DNA of 64,000 nucleotides, taken from the NCBI GenBank assembly GCA_964034945.1, contig OZ035962.1:82977942-83041941 (forward strand), read 5' to 3'. Source of the stretch: Chrysopilus asiliformis (lineage: Eukaryota; Arthropoda; Insecta; Diptera; Rhagionidae). This document shows, one piece after another, positions 42,201 to 57,200 of the stretch; within the stretch, counting starts at the first letter, position 1; each line of letters begins with the position of its first letter. The notes under the pieces were generated by a model, which saw only the letters and a list, made by a program, of their open reading frames with translations, was not told where the DNA came from and did no database searches. The position numbers were made by a program, and so were the translations under genes.

Positions 42201-45200
42201 GGCCGGAAAACACGACTCAAGGCATGTCTACAATTACCGAATCCGGTAATTCATTTTTACATGAACCAAGTTACCGTCTCGGTAAAAATCTGTTAAATTT
42301 GACTGAATTACCGAGCGGTAAAATTACTCGCAATTTAAAAGAGGACTGTGAATACCCTGAATGTGGTTGCACACTTCCCTACAGACGCTACAACATGGCC
42401 GCCAACATCAGATTCCCCCACCGAATATTCAATGTTTTCCAAATTTTTTGATCTCAGCTCAACCATGTTTTCAACATGACATATCAACCACCAACATACC
42501 AACAGATGTTCCACATCGACTTCAACACGGCAAATTGACAACAAGGCTGATCGTCTGTGGGCGGCTTCAGACTATCATCAGACGGGGCATATACCGGTTT
42601 CGGTACCAAAACTAAGGTCTTAGGTGGCCAATAATTTATTTATACTTTACCCACTCCCTAGTAGCGTAGCTGAGGGCAATGCGCAGAAAGAGAAGCTTTG
42701 AAGCCTCGTTAAAATCAGTCCCCTATAAAATTTGTAGTTACTCTACTGCATCTGTGTTGAAAACACATAAAAATTAATGACATTTTCCACATTTCTTGCT
42801 TTTAATTCAACTTAGTCGCTTTCAAAACTCTTGAGTTATGTTATATTGAATTAAAGTAATGTCTTTTTCTAAATAGAAAATTACGTGGAAACCTCATCAG
42901 ATTATTTTATTTTTAGATATTGTCAAAAACAGCTTCTTGTTATTTAAAGTTCAAAAAAGTTCGGAAAATTTCATATAACAAATCGATATACTTTACTGCC
43001 GTAGACAAAATTGTCTTAAAATAACTTTTTATTAAATTTCCATTGATGCAAACGTTTCAACATTATTTCAGAAAACTTTAAAAAATGTCACTACAATCAG
43101 TATATTTTCCGGTTGAACTTTACTCTAATTTGGTCGACATTCAAATCGAATCAACACAAAGGACGAGACCAGAGACATATCTGTAAAAGTCCTTTTATGA
43201 ATTCATAGTCTTTGAGTATCAGTCGCTGGCTAGCATCTGATGATCTGTACTTGACAGGCATTTTAAAAAGTCTAATTCAATTCAGCCCCTATTATATAAA
43301 ATTATGTGCAAAACATCTTCAAAACACGTTAGTATGAATTTTCTACTCCACCTTCCCCTTTTCAATATTCTCTTGGTGGCAATGAAAGTTTAACAGAGGC
43401 CAAAATCGGAAATACGAACTTTAATAGCTCGACAAGACTTACAAAATGAAGAGCGAATGCGGACTCAATTTAATTATCGAGGTCTCCTTTGCTCCCGTGA
43501 CAAAAATAAATGCTCATGGCAAAGGGTAAAGAGGACGTAAAAAGAAATTATAGAAGGATTTCGACCCGACATGATTTGTATGAGGAAAAATGAAGTGAAT
43601 TACTCTTAAAGTGGCTACCATTCGTCTGGCGCCTGGCGCTTAAAACTTTTTCAAAAAAATGCCTTCTCCTCATAGCCAAGCGATGAAAATCAATGAAAAT
43701 CGAGGAAAAATTAATGAAAATTTAATTTTCAATGGCAACAAGGATTAATTTATGCTGGAGATCGTCATGTTCTATTTATGAAATGTTTTCGTACACGACT
43801 TTTCACTTCAATTTTAACGGGCATCTTTTTCCAGATTGACGGTAAAGTCGAATCACATTATTGCTTATCTGACCCGTATAATTTTCCATATTAATTTATC
43901 TGAGTTAAAATCCTTATAGTATATCCAATTTTACCGGAAATTGGGTTGTTTTATTCATTTAGTACAGTATATGGAGATGATATAGCCATGTGAGAGCTTT
44001 TACCAATCATACCCGTATAACGAACTGTTTGAGAAGAAAAATGACCCGAACAGAAAGTTGTGAAAATGTTTTATTCATTTCGAAAGCATTCGTATCGTTG
44101 TTATGGACGATAAAAGTAGCTTTCTATATTGCGTCCATAATAAATTAACTTTTTCTACAGTTAGTTTTCTTCGAAAGAGTTCTCCTCCTTCTGGTATTAA
44201 TCTGTCCGTCCATTCGTCTTGTCGTCACTATCAATAAGAATTGCTTTTATATTAAAGAAAAGTGTCCGAAGGAATTAATTCGAACGTCGTTGGTAAATAA
44301 AAGTCTTGACCTAAAAGGTTTCTTCGAGATGGAAGCACTCAAAATTGCACAAGGGCATCAAATATGTCAATAATTGTGTGTTTCATGTCGCTTACGGAAG
44401 CGAATAAGTAATTGGCTTTGAAGTTTTATTTACTTTACTTATAAGGAATTGCTTAAAACATTCAGGGTATTCACAGTCCTCTTTTAAATTGCGAGTAATT
44501 TTACTGATGATAAGAACTGATGATAAAAATCAGTTTCTTAAAAAAGGATTGAAATTTTCGGTCTCCCAGAAAAGATTGTAACGGCATAAAAAAACATAAC
44601 AAAAGCTATAATTGCCTATCTGGCAATCATTGGAGACCCGTATGGTGATATTCGTATCAAAATTCGAACAGTTATACCAAAATTCCACTTTGAAGTTAAA
44701 CTTTCCAATAAGATTTTTTAAAATTTATTCCAATTGGATTTTGATGTATGGGAGTTTTATGTAGAATTATATCCTAAATAACTTTTGTTCTTGGACTTTT
44801 TTGATAAGATGCACCGTTTTCGGGATATTCACAAAAAACGATTTCGTTCGTATGGGGGGTACCCCCCCTAATGGTCCATTTTTGCCCATTAACGAACTTA
44901 GCCTCGCATTTTACGAAAAACGGACCTGTGACAAATTTCAAGTCTGTAGCTCAATCCGTGCGCCCGCAATCCGCGCCACAGACAGACGGACGGACAGACG
45001 GACAGACAGACGGACGGACAGACAGACGGACGGACATGCTAAATTCAACTTTTTTTATCATTCTAAACACACTGGTGTAATTCATTTTTTTGTGCGATGA
45101 CGGGATCTTGGCGTTACAAACGGTAAGGCAAAGTTAATATACCCTTTGGTTTCACCATACGGGTATAAAAATTCCTTTAGTGGCCAGAAAAATTTAAACC

Positions 45201-48200
45201 TTGGGAGGGAAGAGGAGAAGAGTTTCTTCTCGAGATAAAGTAGGAATTTTGTGTGAAAAAAAATTGTTTGGACGCTGTGTTGTTTGGATTTGAATAGTAC
45301 GACTAAAAATCCAAAAAACCGTCTGTCTTGTAGTCTTGCCTTTGAGATATCGAATTCAGCGACCCTAGAGTTATTGGATTCAGCGACCTCAGATATCCCC
45401 AAATGAGACTTTTTCCGGAAAATTTAAGGAAAATGATAATCTCGTTATCCTTACACGACTTTTCAGTATCCTTAGCGAGGACGTATACGAAGCAACTTTC
45501 GGTCATCAGCATGTCTCAACCTCACTAAATTGTAGGAAAGAAACGAGTGCGGCAAGAGGAGAAAAGTCGCCACTTGAAGAGTGTTCTTCACGTCTTCTTT
45601 TACGCAAAAAAACGAAGTCGCTCGTGTAGCACGTCAGCATGCATGTGTGCGTAATTTCATTGAGTCAGTCGGTGCTTAGCCACCGACTCGTAAACATATC
45701 CCAAATAAACAAAAATTGAATGCAAATAGTGAAATACCAATTGCAGGTAGTTTTATTTTTCAGGTAGGTAGGAAAGAGTAAATGCCGTAACAAATTGCCA
45801 GTCCTTATTCTTCTATTGTTGGCAGTTTCTATTTTGGCAATTGATGTTGCATCGGTGCTAGCTAGTAAGGGAATGAGCTGGAAATACAACACATATATGA
45901 GAACCATACACACATGAGCGATCGCTTGTTCTACACAAGTTTTTCCTACTAAAAAGTGTAGAAGCGTGTACGTCGGAAAGGCATTTTGAGGAATAAAAGT
46001 CGCCGCGACGAGAAGAAGCGTGTACGTTCGCATTTACAAGGACAAGACAGTGAAAATATTGTATTGTCATCGGAGTTACGTTTGTGTGCAAAATATCAAG
46101 TCAATCGAATAAGTGGAAGTGGATAAAAATTAGATTGCAAGATTTGGCCCTTACAAACAGACAAACAAGCAGACAGATATAAGCTAAATAAAAGCTTTTA
46201 AAAATAACTTAAATCATAAAAAGTTGTATTTGTTTGCAATTCAAAAACCACTGGCGCTTGTGGGAAAATCCTGTACATCTCCATTACCGGTTTCAAATAT
46301 TTAAAACTTGATTTTCGCCATAAAAAAGGCATTTAAAATATTATGCAGTTATATACAGTAAAATGCTTGTAACGAGCGGGATATTGAAATCATTTAAGCC
46401 ACACTAAAAATGTTCTGTTGAATAAAATTTATTCAAAAACCGTTTTTATACTTGCTGAACAACTTTATATAAGTTAATTTAAACCTGCTCAAAAAATAAA
46501 ATCATTAAAAAATGTGTCCAATATCGACACAAGCGACAATAATTTTTCGCTTTGCATAATAAAATTGGAACGAATATTTTATTGAATGCCGTAAAAAAGT
46601 CGAACTGAAATTGTTTTTTTTTTTGAATTCATAATTTTTTAAACTTGTTTCAATGAAAAATTTTGACAACGCAAAAGGCACGGGTAGATTTATTCATTGG
46701 ATAATCGTACCGGAATATTTTATGTGAAGTTCTGATTAGCTTGTGGAATTTTACGTAGGTAAACATTTTTAATTAGACATTCAAGGTAAGACTGTAAGAT
46801 CACATTACAAAAATGTTGTTCATTCCAATAAATATGGGCGCTTAAAAAATGTCGCATAAATAAATATTATTGTGCTTTCATGATAATCTTACAGTTAGTT
46901 TCACTTAATATATTTTTGTAGTTCCTCAAAGAAAAAGTGCATTAATTACATGTAAGTCTATATTTATTCGACCTTAACGTCTATTAGTATCGAATTAAAT
47001 AACAGTGTTGACATCTTGTAAGATCACTTTTCACTTCCGATTAATTAGCAACTTCTGTTTACAATTAATACTTCCGTGTCCGGATTATTTATGTAATAAG
47101 TTTTATTGCAATTTTATTTAAGTTAAATACAAAATTTAAATGGTTGACAAACCTTCTATAGTTTGGTCGTAGCCTTTTGTGAAAAAGAGCATCGCTTTGG
47201 CTGCTCTTTCGGGGGTTTTCAGGAGACCCTGTCTGTCAGGATCTTCCCCGAGACTGCCCAACAATAGACGATATGACCTGGACATTTCCGGTAAAAGTGC
47301 TTCTCGTGTCGGTGGTTTGTGATCCAATTCAAGGTCATGGTGAAATGTGCAATTCTCGTGACCTGAAATAACATATATTTAATTAATTAATGCCAATATA
47401 TTAAAAATCTTATTACCATTAACTGATTATTAATTTGTTTAATAAAAATATTAAGAAATGTTGAATGAAAATCCCAAAAATGAAAAAATTACTTACATTA
47501 GGTGAAAATGTATATTTAAAATTGACTGAGTGATAAAAAATGTAGTGAACACTTAAAAAGCATTATCTACCAGAATTTTTGGTGTTTGGCATGTATCTGT
47601 CAATAAATAAAATACATTCGTAGTGGCAGATATGTAACATACAGTATAGTTTTTACGTATTTTGGTACTTAAAAGAATTTCGTACATTTTATTCGGTCTG
47701 TTACTGCATTAAACTAAGCAAGCAGCAGTTATGTAAATTGTAACGTTAGCGGTTGACATCGCACATGGTCCCGTAGACTGTAGTATCTCAAAAAAATGTG
47801 TTTTTGAGTAATTATTCCATTATGTAAAGGAAAATTGACTGAATCAAATGAAAAACAAATTTAAATGTAAACGTAGTCCTAAAATGTATTTATTTTTGGT
47901 TTTTTAAATTCCCATTTTTTAAAATTTAAATTGATTTTGTGGAAAACAAACCTAACTCTATCTTTTATTATTGCAAAAAAAAAACAAAAAATGAAGCAAA
48001 TGATCTGTAAATTATTATCAAAGAGTAATAAATTGAAATATTCCTGTATAGACAACAGAAAAAAACAATTATTTATAAACAATTATTTTGAAATGAAAAC
48101 TTTGAATGCGTTTTTCTTGAAATGGCCGATTTTGAGATACTACAGTCTACGGGACCATGTGCGCATCGTTCCTTGATTCTTATCATGTACCAAAGCCATT

Positions 48201-51200
48201 TTTGACATTTTCAGCTAATGATGGGGGTTGGATTTTGGTCCAACTTCGTTCAAACGCGCCAGGTCCCGGAGTTCTAACGCTTTTAGTGACCGAGAAAACC
48301 ACTATGAAAGAACCGTTAGTTTGCAAGAAAATTTCTAAAATCAATTTTTTCACACTGTAATGAGAATATTTCAAGAATGGATAAAGATAAATACGAGTAT
48401 TGACGGTCAAAAAAAAGTAGTGGGAACTATTATTTCTTTTAATTTATTTTTTACATAGCACCATAAAAACTCGTTAGCTTTCGATAAAGACGCAAAAAAC
48501 TAAATTTTTATTGAAGAAATAACGGTAAATCTCGATAACGGTTCGAGATATGGAGTTCTTATGAAAAAATGCTTTTTTTCGGAGTAAAACGCAAAAACCA
48601 AATCTAGTTTTTAGGCAAATCCAATTTTCGTTTTTTGTGGTTACGTTTTGAAAACGAGATTTTTGAAAATTCTGTTACTCTCAAAATATTGCTGCGACGA
48701 AAATCTGTTGCAGTAAATTAGTTTCAAGATTAATACTTTTACAAGAAATTTAAAAAAAAGCTACCCTCTTTTCGAACAGTTTTTCCGCAATTTCCCCTCA
48801 AATTTTAAAATTTGATTATCTCTAAACTACGTTTTGTCGTGTACCAAGAATCAAAAGACGATGTGTAATGGTGTAATGGCACCGTTTGGGTAATGCCTTT
48901 TTTTGTACTCCTTTAATTTTAATTATAAGTGTTTTATCACAACTAAGTGAATATGTTTAAAGATAATATGACGCCATTTTGTGTTGTATATCAAAACTTC
49001 GGATTTTTTCACTATTTTTATATTTGTAGGGGAAAGTGGTCACCATTCGTACGCGGGGCACATTCGTACATCGAATATTTTTCAATCCATAGCTCCAACT
49101 CAGAACATGTCCACATATGTTTTTTCTGTATATTAACCCAGTCACGTGTAAGCGAAGTTTGACTTCAATTTCATTGCAGCGAGTGGAAAAACCAGGACCT
49201 ATCTGTTTTTTCGCGCGAAAAATAAATTGGTGCCCTTATTTTCCAGTCGTGATATAATATATTTTTTCACAGTAAGTACAGCTAACAATATTTTTTTTAG
49301 TGAGGAAAAGTGACTAAAAATTAATTTGTTGAATAAAAATCGTGTTTATGTATTACCGTTTTCCAGAAAAGTTACTTATTCAGTATTATTTGGTTTTGGG
49401 GCACATTCGTACAAAAAAAATGGGGCACATTCGTGCTAGAACTTTTGGTATGTTTAAATTTCCAATTGATTTGGGCACTTATAATGTGAAGTGATGAAAA
49501 GGTATTTTTCGTTATTATGAAGTTATTTATTTTTAATTTTTGAATTGTTTTAAGTTTTATGTATTTTTTACCTTTTTAAATTATTTTATGTTATTTACTT
49601 AAAAAGACTCAATTTGAAAGATTTTTTCTGCGCTTTTTTGCTGAATTTAATAAAGACTGGTTTTTTAACTTTTTATGTTTGATTCTTGTTTTATTTCGTA
49701 TATATATGTATATGCTTCCCATAGGTTCCCCATGATATGTACGAAAGTGCCCCACTAGGGGGTAGATTCGTACAATTTTCGACTTTCGGCAAAAAGGCAA
49801 CTGTTTAATTATTAGTTGATTTTCATATACGAAGGGTGACCACTTTCCCCTATGGTGTGGAAATAATACAGGCTTACAGTAGATCCTGGAAATTTGATTA
49901 CTTCCAATTTTTCGAGGTAAAAAAACATGGTGTAAGATAGGGAAGATCAAGGGGATTATCGATCTTCTACTGTAATGGCAAAATTTTCACTAAATTAAAA
50001 GTTCAAAGATTTAAGAAATTTGAAAGATTTAAGAAATGTCATTTGCAAATTTGGGGGTCGTACATGACATTTTTGTTGTTGTATATCTAGAATCGCCCAA
50101 ATGCTTTACGTTACCATGTAATAAATCAAATCGTTACGAAATTTTAAGAAAAACAAGAAAAAAAAACTCTTTGTTTAAGAGAAATAAAAGTAATAAAATT
50201 ATCTCTTTTTCAGACAGAAAATGATTTTTTTACCACAAAAATATATTCAAACCACATAAGAGTTTTTTCTAACGAAATTAACATGTGAAACGATACACAA
50301 ATTCATAAAATTATAAATCAATGGACATAAATTGTGTAACAATTGTGCAACAGTAGCATTTTGAATAAAAATGATTTTTTGCAGTATTTGAAATTTTATG
50401 GTACATCTTGCCTTTGGATTAAAAAAGTGTTTTTGGATTTGTACAAAAAAGAAAACTTGTTTTTAAATTTAATTGTGATCAACAGCAAACTTTCCTCTGC
50501 AATACATATTTAGTTTCAGAAAAAATATTATGTGAGAAATGATATTTTTTCAAATATCTCGAAAATCGTTAAAGATAAAAGAAAAAAACGCAGGAAGTTT
50601 ATGTTCTTTGAATTTGGTTATATGCATTTTTTTAAAAGCGCATAGTTTCCGAGAAATTTTCAAAAAACTTATTTTTTTTTAAATATTTTGAGAACCGTTA
50701 AGGTAGAAATACATGACGAGAGACTTTGGCCTCTTAGACCAAAAATTTCGCATCTGCATACAAAGAGACCTGTGTATACACTTCGGAGACCGGAGATTTG
50801 TCTCCAAGTATCAAGTCTCTAGGGTCTCTGGGAGACTTAAGTTTCTTGCTAATGAGAGAGTCTAATGAGAGAGTCTAATGAGAGAGTTTAATGAGGGAGT
50901 CTCTTTAATGCGTCTCCGGTCTTCAAAACGTTTTGATATCTATCTCTTGGTCTCCGGATACGAATTTTGACATTTCAGGAAATTGTTTTGTGGGAACGAG
51001 AACTTTTTTCGTTGTTTTGAGATTAAAGGTCAGTTTTTATAAAGAAAAAAGTGTTTTTACTTATTTTATATTTTAGATTAGTGATATTGTTGTTATGCTT
51101 GGAGACGAGATACCTGCGTCGTGTATGCACTCCAGAGACTTTGCTTTTAGAGACTTTTTAGTAAACGTCTCCGGAGATCTATTTTTTGATCTCCAGACTT

Positions 51201-54200
51201 AAATGTCTGTGATCGTGTATACACTTTGGATATTTTTGCCTTTTGTATCCTGGAGACCAGAGACCAAAGTCTTTCGTCGTGTATTTCTACCTTTAGAGAT
51301 AAATAAAAACCGGGAGGTACCCGTTATAGCTACCGCTACTTTTTCAAAAGTTGGCAGAAAACTACGTTATTCGTAAAACATATTTGCAAAAAATTTCAAG
51401 TCGCTAGCTCAATGCGTTCTCGAATTATTTAAGATACTTAAAACATGAAAGCATGACAGACAGACAGACAGATGGGCATCCTGAAAATTTTGCCTGAAAC
51501 GGATTTCGTACTGATTAGAGTGTTTCTAATACAATACTTTCTCTCTATAGCAGAGGAAAGTAAATAGAAAATTATAAGAAAGATTTATTTTTATTGACTG
51601 TGAATTTCTTGATTATTAAATCGAAAAAAAAACATTTGCTAGCAACACTTAGAAACCTTTAAACAATAATACAAACGATTTAATTCGTCTTTAAGAATAA
51701 GAAAAATTAACCTTGTTAGCCGAGTAATTGTTTGCTAAGAAGTGGCAGAGTTTTAATATCTATATTATATCAGGTGTTGAAGACATATAAAATTTTATTA
51801 CGTGATTTAAGATCATAAAAAAGAAGTACTCCTACAAAAAAATTCATTACATTTTCACCTTTTTAATATGAGATTTTTTATGAAATAATGGTGTGATTTA
51901 ATGATACCTTAAATTGATATTTTAATAGTTTATATAGCATATTTAAGATGTGTAAACATTTTATGTAATTTTTATGATTCATTTTCTAAATATAGTTAAC
52001 CCATTATTTAATCAATTGTAAAAAATAATTCTTACGTTATTTAGTAATAAATTCATGTCCCATATAATTAAATTTAACAAAACATCTTTTTGAGATAATT
52101 TTTTATAAGCTGTATTAGTGGCGGGGCTTGCATTTTTAATAGAATAGAATTTTCCATTTATATTATCATGCAGTTTAACCTTTTTGACCCGGTTTTGGAA
52201 ATAGCAGAATTAGGACTCAATTATTATACCAAATCTTTTAAAATGAACCAGAACTACAAACAAACAACGTGAATGTGAGAACATTTTAAATGATCTGTGA
52301 TGTGATTAGTAGCGTAAAAATATAAACCCCCCTCTCCCTGCGAAAAAGTTTTATGATAAATTAAAGACTTTTCTTAAACTCCTCTTCCCGCAAAAACTTT
52401 TCATGACTATGCGAAATTTTTTCAGGAGATCAAGAACTTGCAGACATCTTTTGCTACCAGGTTGTACTACCTAAACAATAAAACCGTCCAAACCACCGCA
52501 TTCTAGCGGAAATTTTTAGCACTAGCCAAGGTCTTTTACAAGCCAAACTATGTGCCGCATGACTAAAATACGGGTATTCTTTTTCCCAATAAAAAATGTA
52601 AGCCAAATTTCATCGAAATCGAAAAGGGTCACTTAAATTTTTCGCATTTTTTGTTCGATTTCGTATGGAATCACCCAATAACAAATTAGAGATTTTTTTA
52701 TTTGATGTTTACAGTATTTTATTAATTTCTTCTATTGGTAGTGGTGTTTGTCTTTAAAAGATTACAACATCTTTTAAAGTATTATTGGGTACATAAATTT
52801 TTATTAACTTCTTATCACCATTAGTGACGTTCGATCTTTGAAATTATTATGTTTTTAAATTCTATAGAGATAATTCTAAAAGATGTTGTCAGGGAATTTG
52901 TGGTTAATAAACTGTGATGGTTATTTTTCTAAATTTGAGCTCGTATTAGTTCAGAAATATAATGTGACGCTTTACAACATCTGTTGAATTTGTTAGAACT
53001 TTCGCAAAATTATTTCATATTTTTTTAAAACACAAATTACTTTTATATAAAATCAAGTATTTTGACACAGAAGACTTTTGTTTTGGAAATCTTGGATATT
53101 AAGAGAATCACAGATTCCAAAATTTTCGTAAATATGAATCCATTGATGAATAGACAAAACCCAAAAGCTTATTCCCAAGTCAAGCATGCGAAAAAAATTC
53201 AGTAGATACTCTCACCGAAAGGACATCCTTTAAATTGCCTACCAATAACTTCCACCGTTTCGAGGAAACACACTCTTTTAGATTTCCATGATTTCAGCGT
53301 TCCTTAAAGATAAATTTGAAATTTCAATAGCGTGCATGCGTTTAATATTTTCAAAGAAACTGTTAAAACACTAATTATGGAACTAAGAAGTAATTTAAAA
53401 AATTAATTTTCTATTCTTATATATTTCCTAAAAAGTACTAAAGAAGTTTTTAGGGTACTAAAGAAGGTTTTAGGGTTTTAAGAGGAATGTTTTTTAAAAT
53501 TGTTTGTTTTGATAAAAATCCTAGTATCGTGTCTTTTAATAAGGACATAACAATTTTGTATTTAAATAAATCCCAGAATAATTGAGATATCGGGCTGAAA
53601 TTTATAACAGGTGTAGTGGACATGTTACATTTAAGTATGAAATTCGATGTCGTTCATATGGCCACCGCGAGCATTGCACTGATTGATTCTTTGGAGCCAA
53701 TTTTCCACCACTCTTCCACACATATCGGCCGGAACGTTGGCAATTTCGCGTTCGATATTGTTCCTGAGCTCCTCTAACGCTGTTGGCTTGTTGGCATAAA
53801 CCAACGACTTAACATAACCCCATAAAAAGAAATCCAACGGCGTTAAATCGCATGAGCGAGGTGGCCATTCGACCGGACCATTTCTCGAGATTACACGATT
53901 ACCGAATTTCTTCTTCAATAGATCAATTGTTTGACCAGCTGTGTGGCATTGCTCGTTCGTGAACTTCACCATGATAAAAATGTAAACCTTGACTGACGTT
54001 TTAGCATTGCCAGATCATAAAAAAAGTTTTAGGGTGCGTTTTTATTAAAATACAAAATTGTTATGTCCTTATTGAAAGACCCTTTATATTAGTGTATGGC
54101 GATCAGAGATGGAAACCAGACGTTTTTTGAGTGTGGTTCGGTTTTGGTTCAAGGGTGAATGGGATTTCTGGTTCCTAAGGCTTCAAAATTTGGTTCTGGT

Positions 54201-57200
54201 TTTGGTTTGGGTTCTAAAATTTCAAAAATTTGGTTTTGGTTCCGGTTTTGGTTCACTGAATTTTTAATGGTTTAGTGGGTGTGGATTTTACACAAGACTT
54301 TCTGGTCGAAAAGCATTCCACAATTCTGATCGAAAATAGATAATAAGAATTTTTCGATCCTCAAAATTCAAATTTGATCCGCGGGAACCATTAAAAAACT
54401 TTTGGATTTCGGTTTGGTTACAGCATTTGTTTTAAAAACTGATTTGGTTTTGGATCGGTTCGGCCATCTTTTTTTAAAAATGGTTTGGTTTTGGTTCAGT
54501 TCAGGCATCTTTTTTAGAGTGGTTTAATTTCGATTCACTCATATTTCAATGTTTCAGTGGTTTTTTGTTCGGTTCAAAAAATTGACTTGCATTTCTGATG
54601 AAGATGCATTTGCTCTTTGAACTGCAACAGCCGTTAACAGTTTGCATTTTTACATTGTTTCAACACCACACACTTTACTATTTTAAACCCTAAAAACTTG
54701 TTTGGTATTTTGAAAGTATATAAGATTAGAAAACTTGTTTTTTTTTTTAAATTGCTTTTATTTTACACATTTTAGTCTAATTCAATGCGACGCATAATAG
54801 CGGCGATATAGCAATTTGTAGATAGCTTTAAAATCTCCGTAAAACCCAGAAACCAAAGGCATTACCGGGGAGAAATGGCGTCCCATACACATCGAGATTG
54901 GTTGCGACTCCAAAAACTCCCTTAATAGATTTTTCTTCAAAAAAATCGTAAGTGTAATATTGTTATCCTTGCAGGACCTTCCGCTATCTGTACGAACCTT
55001 TTTACTTCAGAATCGGGTTCAGCGACCCCAAAAATCTCCGGATGAGATGAGATTTTTTCCATAAAATTTGAGTAAAATTCTGGCAAGACTTTTCGTTATC
55101 CTTACAAGGACGAATGAGTGAAAATATTGTATTGCCACAGGAATTACGCAAGGTGGCAACATTTCATCTTACTAGGTTGCATGGTTTCGGAAATATACGA
55201 TTTGAGCAACTTTTTCGAAAATGTATGCAATTTTTTGTATGAAATTTATTATTGTCACATTAGTGCAAACATTCTCCCCCTACCTTCTTAAAAAGTGTGA
55301 CGAATTTTATAGACAGCTCAGGCCATATGCACAGAAAAGATTTTGTTGAAAAATTGTTTTTTAAAAATACGAGTACATGAAAAACAGTAAAGTGCTTGTT
55401 AAGACAGCTTCTACAAATGGTTAAGATTTCAATGATGATAAAAAAGATTGGATGCCCCATGGCTCAAGGGTATATTTTTTCATTTATATCAGACGAGATT
55501 ATATTTGGAATAAATCAAATTATTTGCTAGAGGAAAATTCAGAGAATTGATACTGACTTGTTTTAAAAAAAACCCCTAAATATATTCAAGGTAAATTCAA
55601 TTGATATGATTTGAAAAATTCAATCACAAGGGAAATTTTTCCAGTGACACATAATATTTCAAAAAAGACAGCAATTTCTTTTATTCCAATTAGGCGGGGT
55701 TCATTTCGTTTAAATATGTTGACACTAAATTTTAAATTTTACGTTGCCGAGTAATGTATGTGCGATGAGAAAAAAAAAGCGGCCACCAAATGAAAAATGA
55801 CTGGTCAAAAACTCGTATTTTGATAACGAATAATAAACAATTTTCAAAGTTTGTCACTTAAGAACGTCGTTTAGATAACCTTTCTACTGATGACATTCAT
55901 TTAGAATGAAGCGTCCACTCGTCTATAATAATTCAAATCTGAATTGTAACTAATCGAAACTAAAGATGAGAATTGAATCAAGTAGAGAAACCGGAATTAT
56001 TTCAATTTATATAATAATAAATTGATTGAAATAAAAAATTTACATCTTTCCTGTGGTGAAGGTGATGAAGCAAATATACACTTTTTGTGGAGTTTCTACT
56101 ACTAAAAAAGTTAACAACGACATATCAAAGATTTTAGTATTAAATCAATTTGCTCTGTATGAAAATATTGATCGAATAATTTTAATTTTTTTAAATAAAT
56201 AAAATTTTGCCATTCGTGGTAATAAGTGCTTTTTGTTTCAAAGTGTGAAAATTTAAACTAAAAGCTTTAATTATTGGCATTCGATAATAAAAAAGATATG
56301 AAAGTAAAATATCAATATTTTTTAATAAAAATGTGTGAATTGATTATGTGTGAACAGGGGGTTTTCAAGTGAAGATGGCGTCTTGATGTAAAATATCTGA
56401 TTCCTAAATGTGACGAGTCTTTGGCAAAAGTTAACACATTAAAAATTTAATTATTCTTTGTGGTTTTCTATTTACGACCGAAAACCGGAAATCGGTAAAA
56501 TCGAAATGCAACATCATATTTCTACGAAGACATAAAAAAAAATCCGAAATTAAATTATTGGTTTTTAAAAACAAATCAACCACGTTGCTAATGAAGCCAA
56601 AAAGATAATTAATTTTTGCTACTCCAAAAGCAAACTATGGACGTCTTCTAAGAATTGTTTCTAAAAGTCAAACAAAAGTCGTGAGTACCTACCGTAAACA
56701 AATCATTGGATTGATTGGAAGAATTTGTTTTTAGAAGATGCAAAAATATATGCCCTTATTCTGATAGACTTGCGACACGATAAATGACTCTCGAACCGAC
56801 TCGGCTGGATTTGTTTACCTTTTCTCACTTTCTTTTACCAGTAATATTGCAAATACACTAATATAATATTGCAAATACACATGTTTTTAATAAAAAGAAT
56901 TCGTATTAAAAGAAATTGAAGCAGAATACTTCAATATTCGGGTTGAAAGTTGGAATTTGAAGGCGAGTCGTGTGGTTTCAAGTGATACGTCCATCAGAAT
57001 CTGGGTGATATTTACATATATCGTGATAGCATTGATATGTAAAAATCGCCATTTCTTAGGGGGAAAGATTTCTACGATCTCTTGTTCAATTCATTGGTGG
57101 GTTATAATTCCGAGTGTTTTATTACACACTATTCTAGTTATTTTTTTTACTGATTTTTTATGCGTTAAAACCCCGTTGGTGTAAGGTTCATCATAGGTTT

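Larger units (their letters stand above)
38949..47152. other. Punch intron between exons 3 and 4
   Basis: An 8.2-kb intron holding the palindrome at 39478-39552, the TIR element at 41868-42359 with a partner fragment at 44464, and repeats at 44585-45161 and 45295-46205. The minus frame at 39229-39477 ([18 protein letters not shown]) is not recognised. The rest is AT-rich without supported genes. Confidence 0.5.

Noticed and set aside
44801..45100. Frame with [11 protein letters not shown] repeats, and its counterpart at 59491-59755
   Set aside because: Generated by the GACAGACG run in a dispersed non-coding repeat present in both copies.
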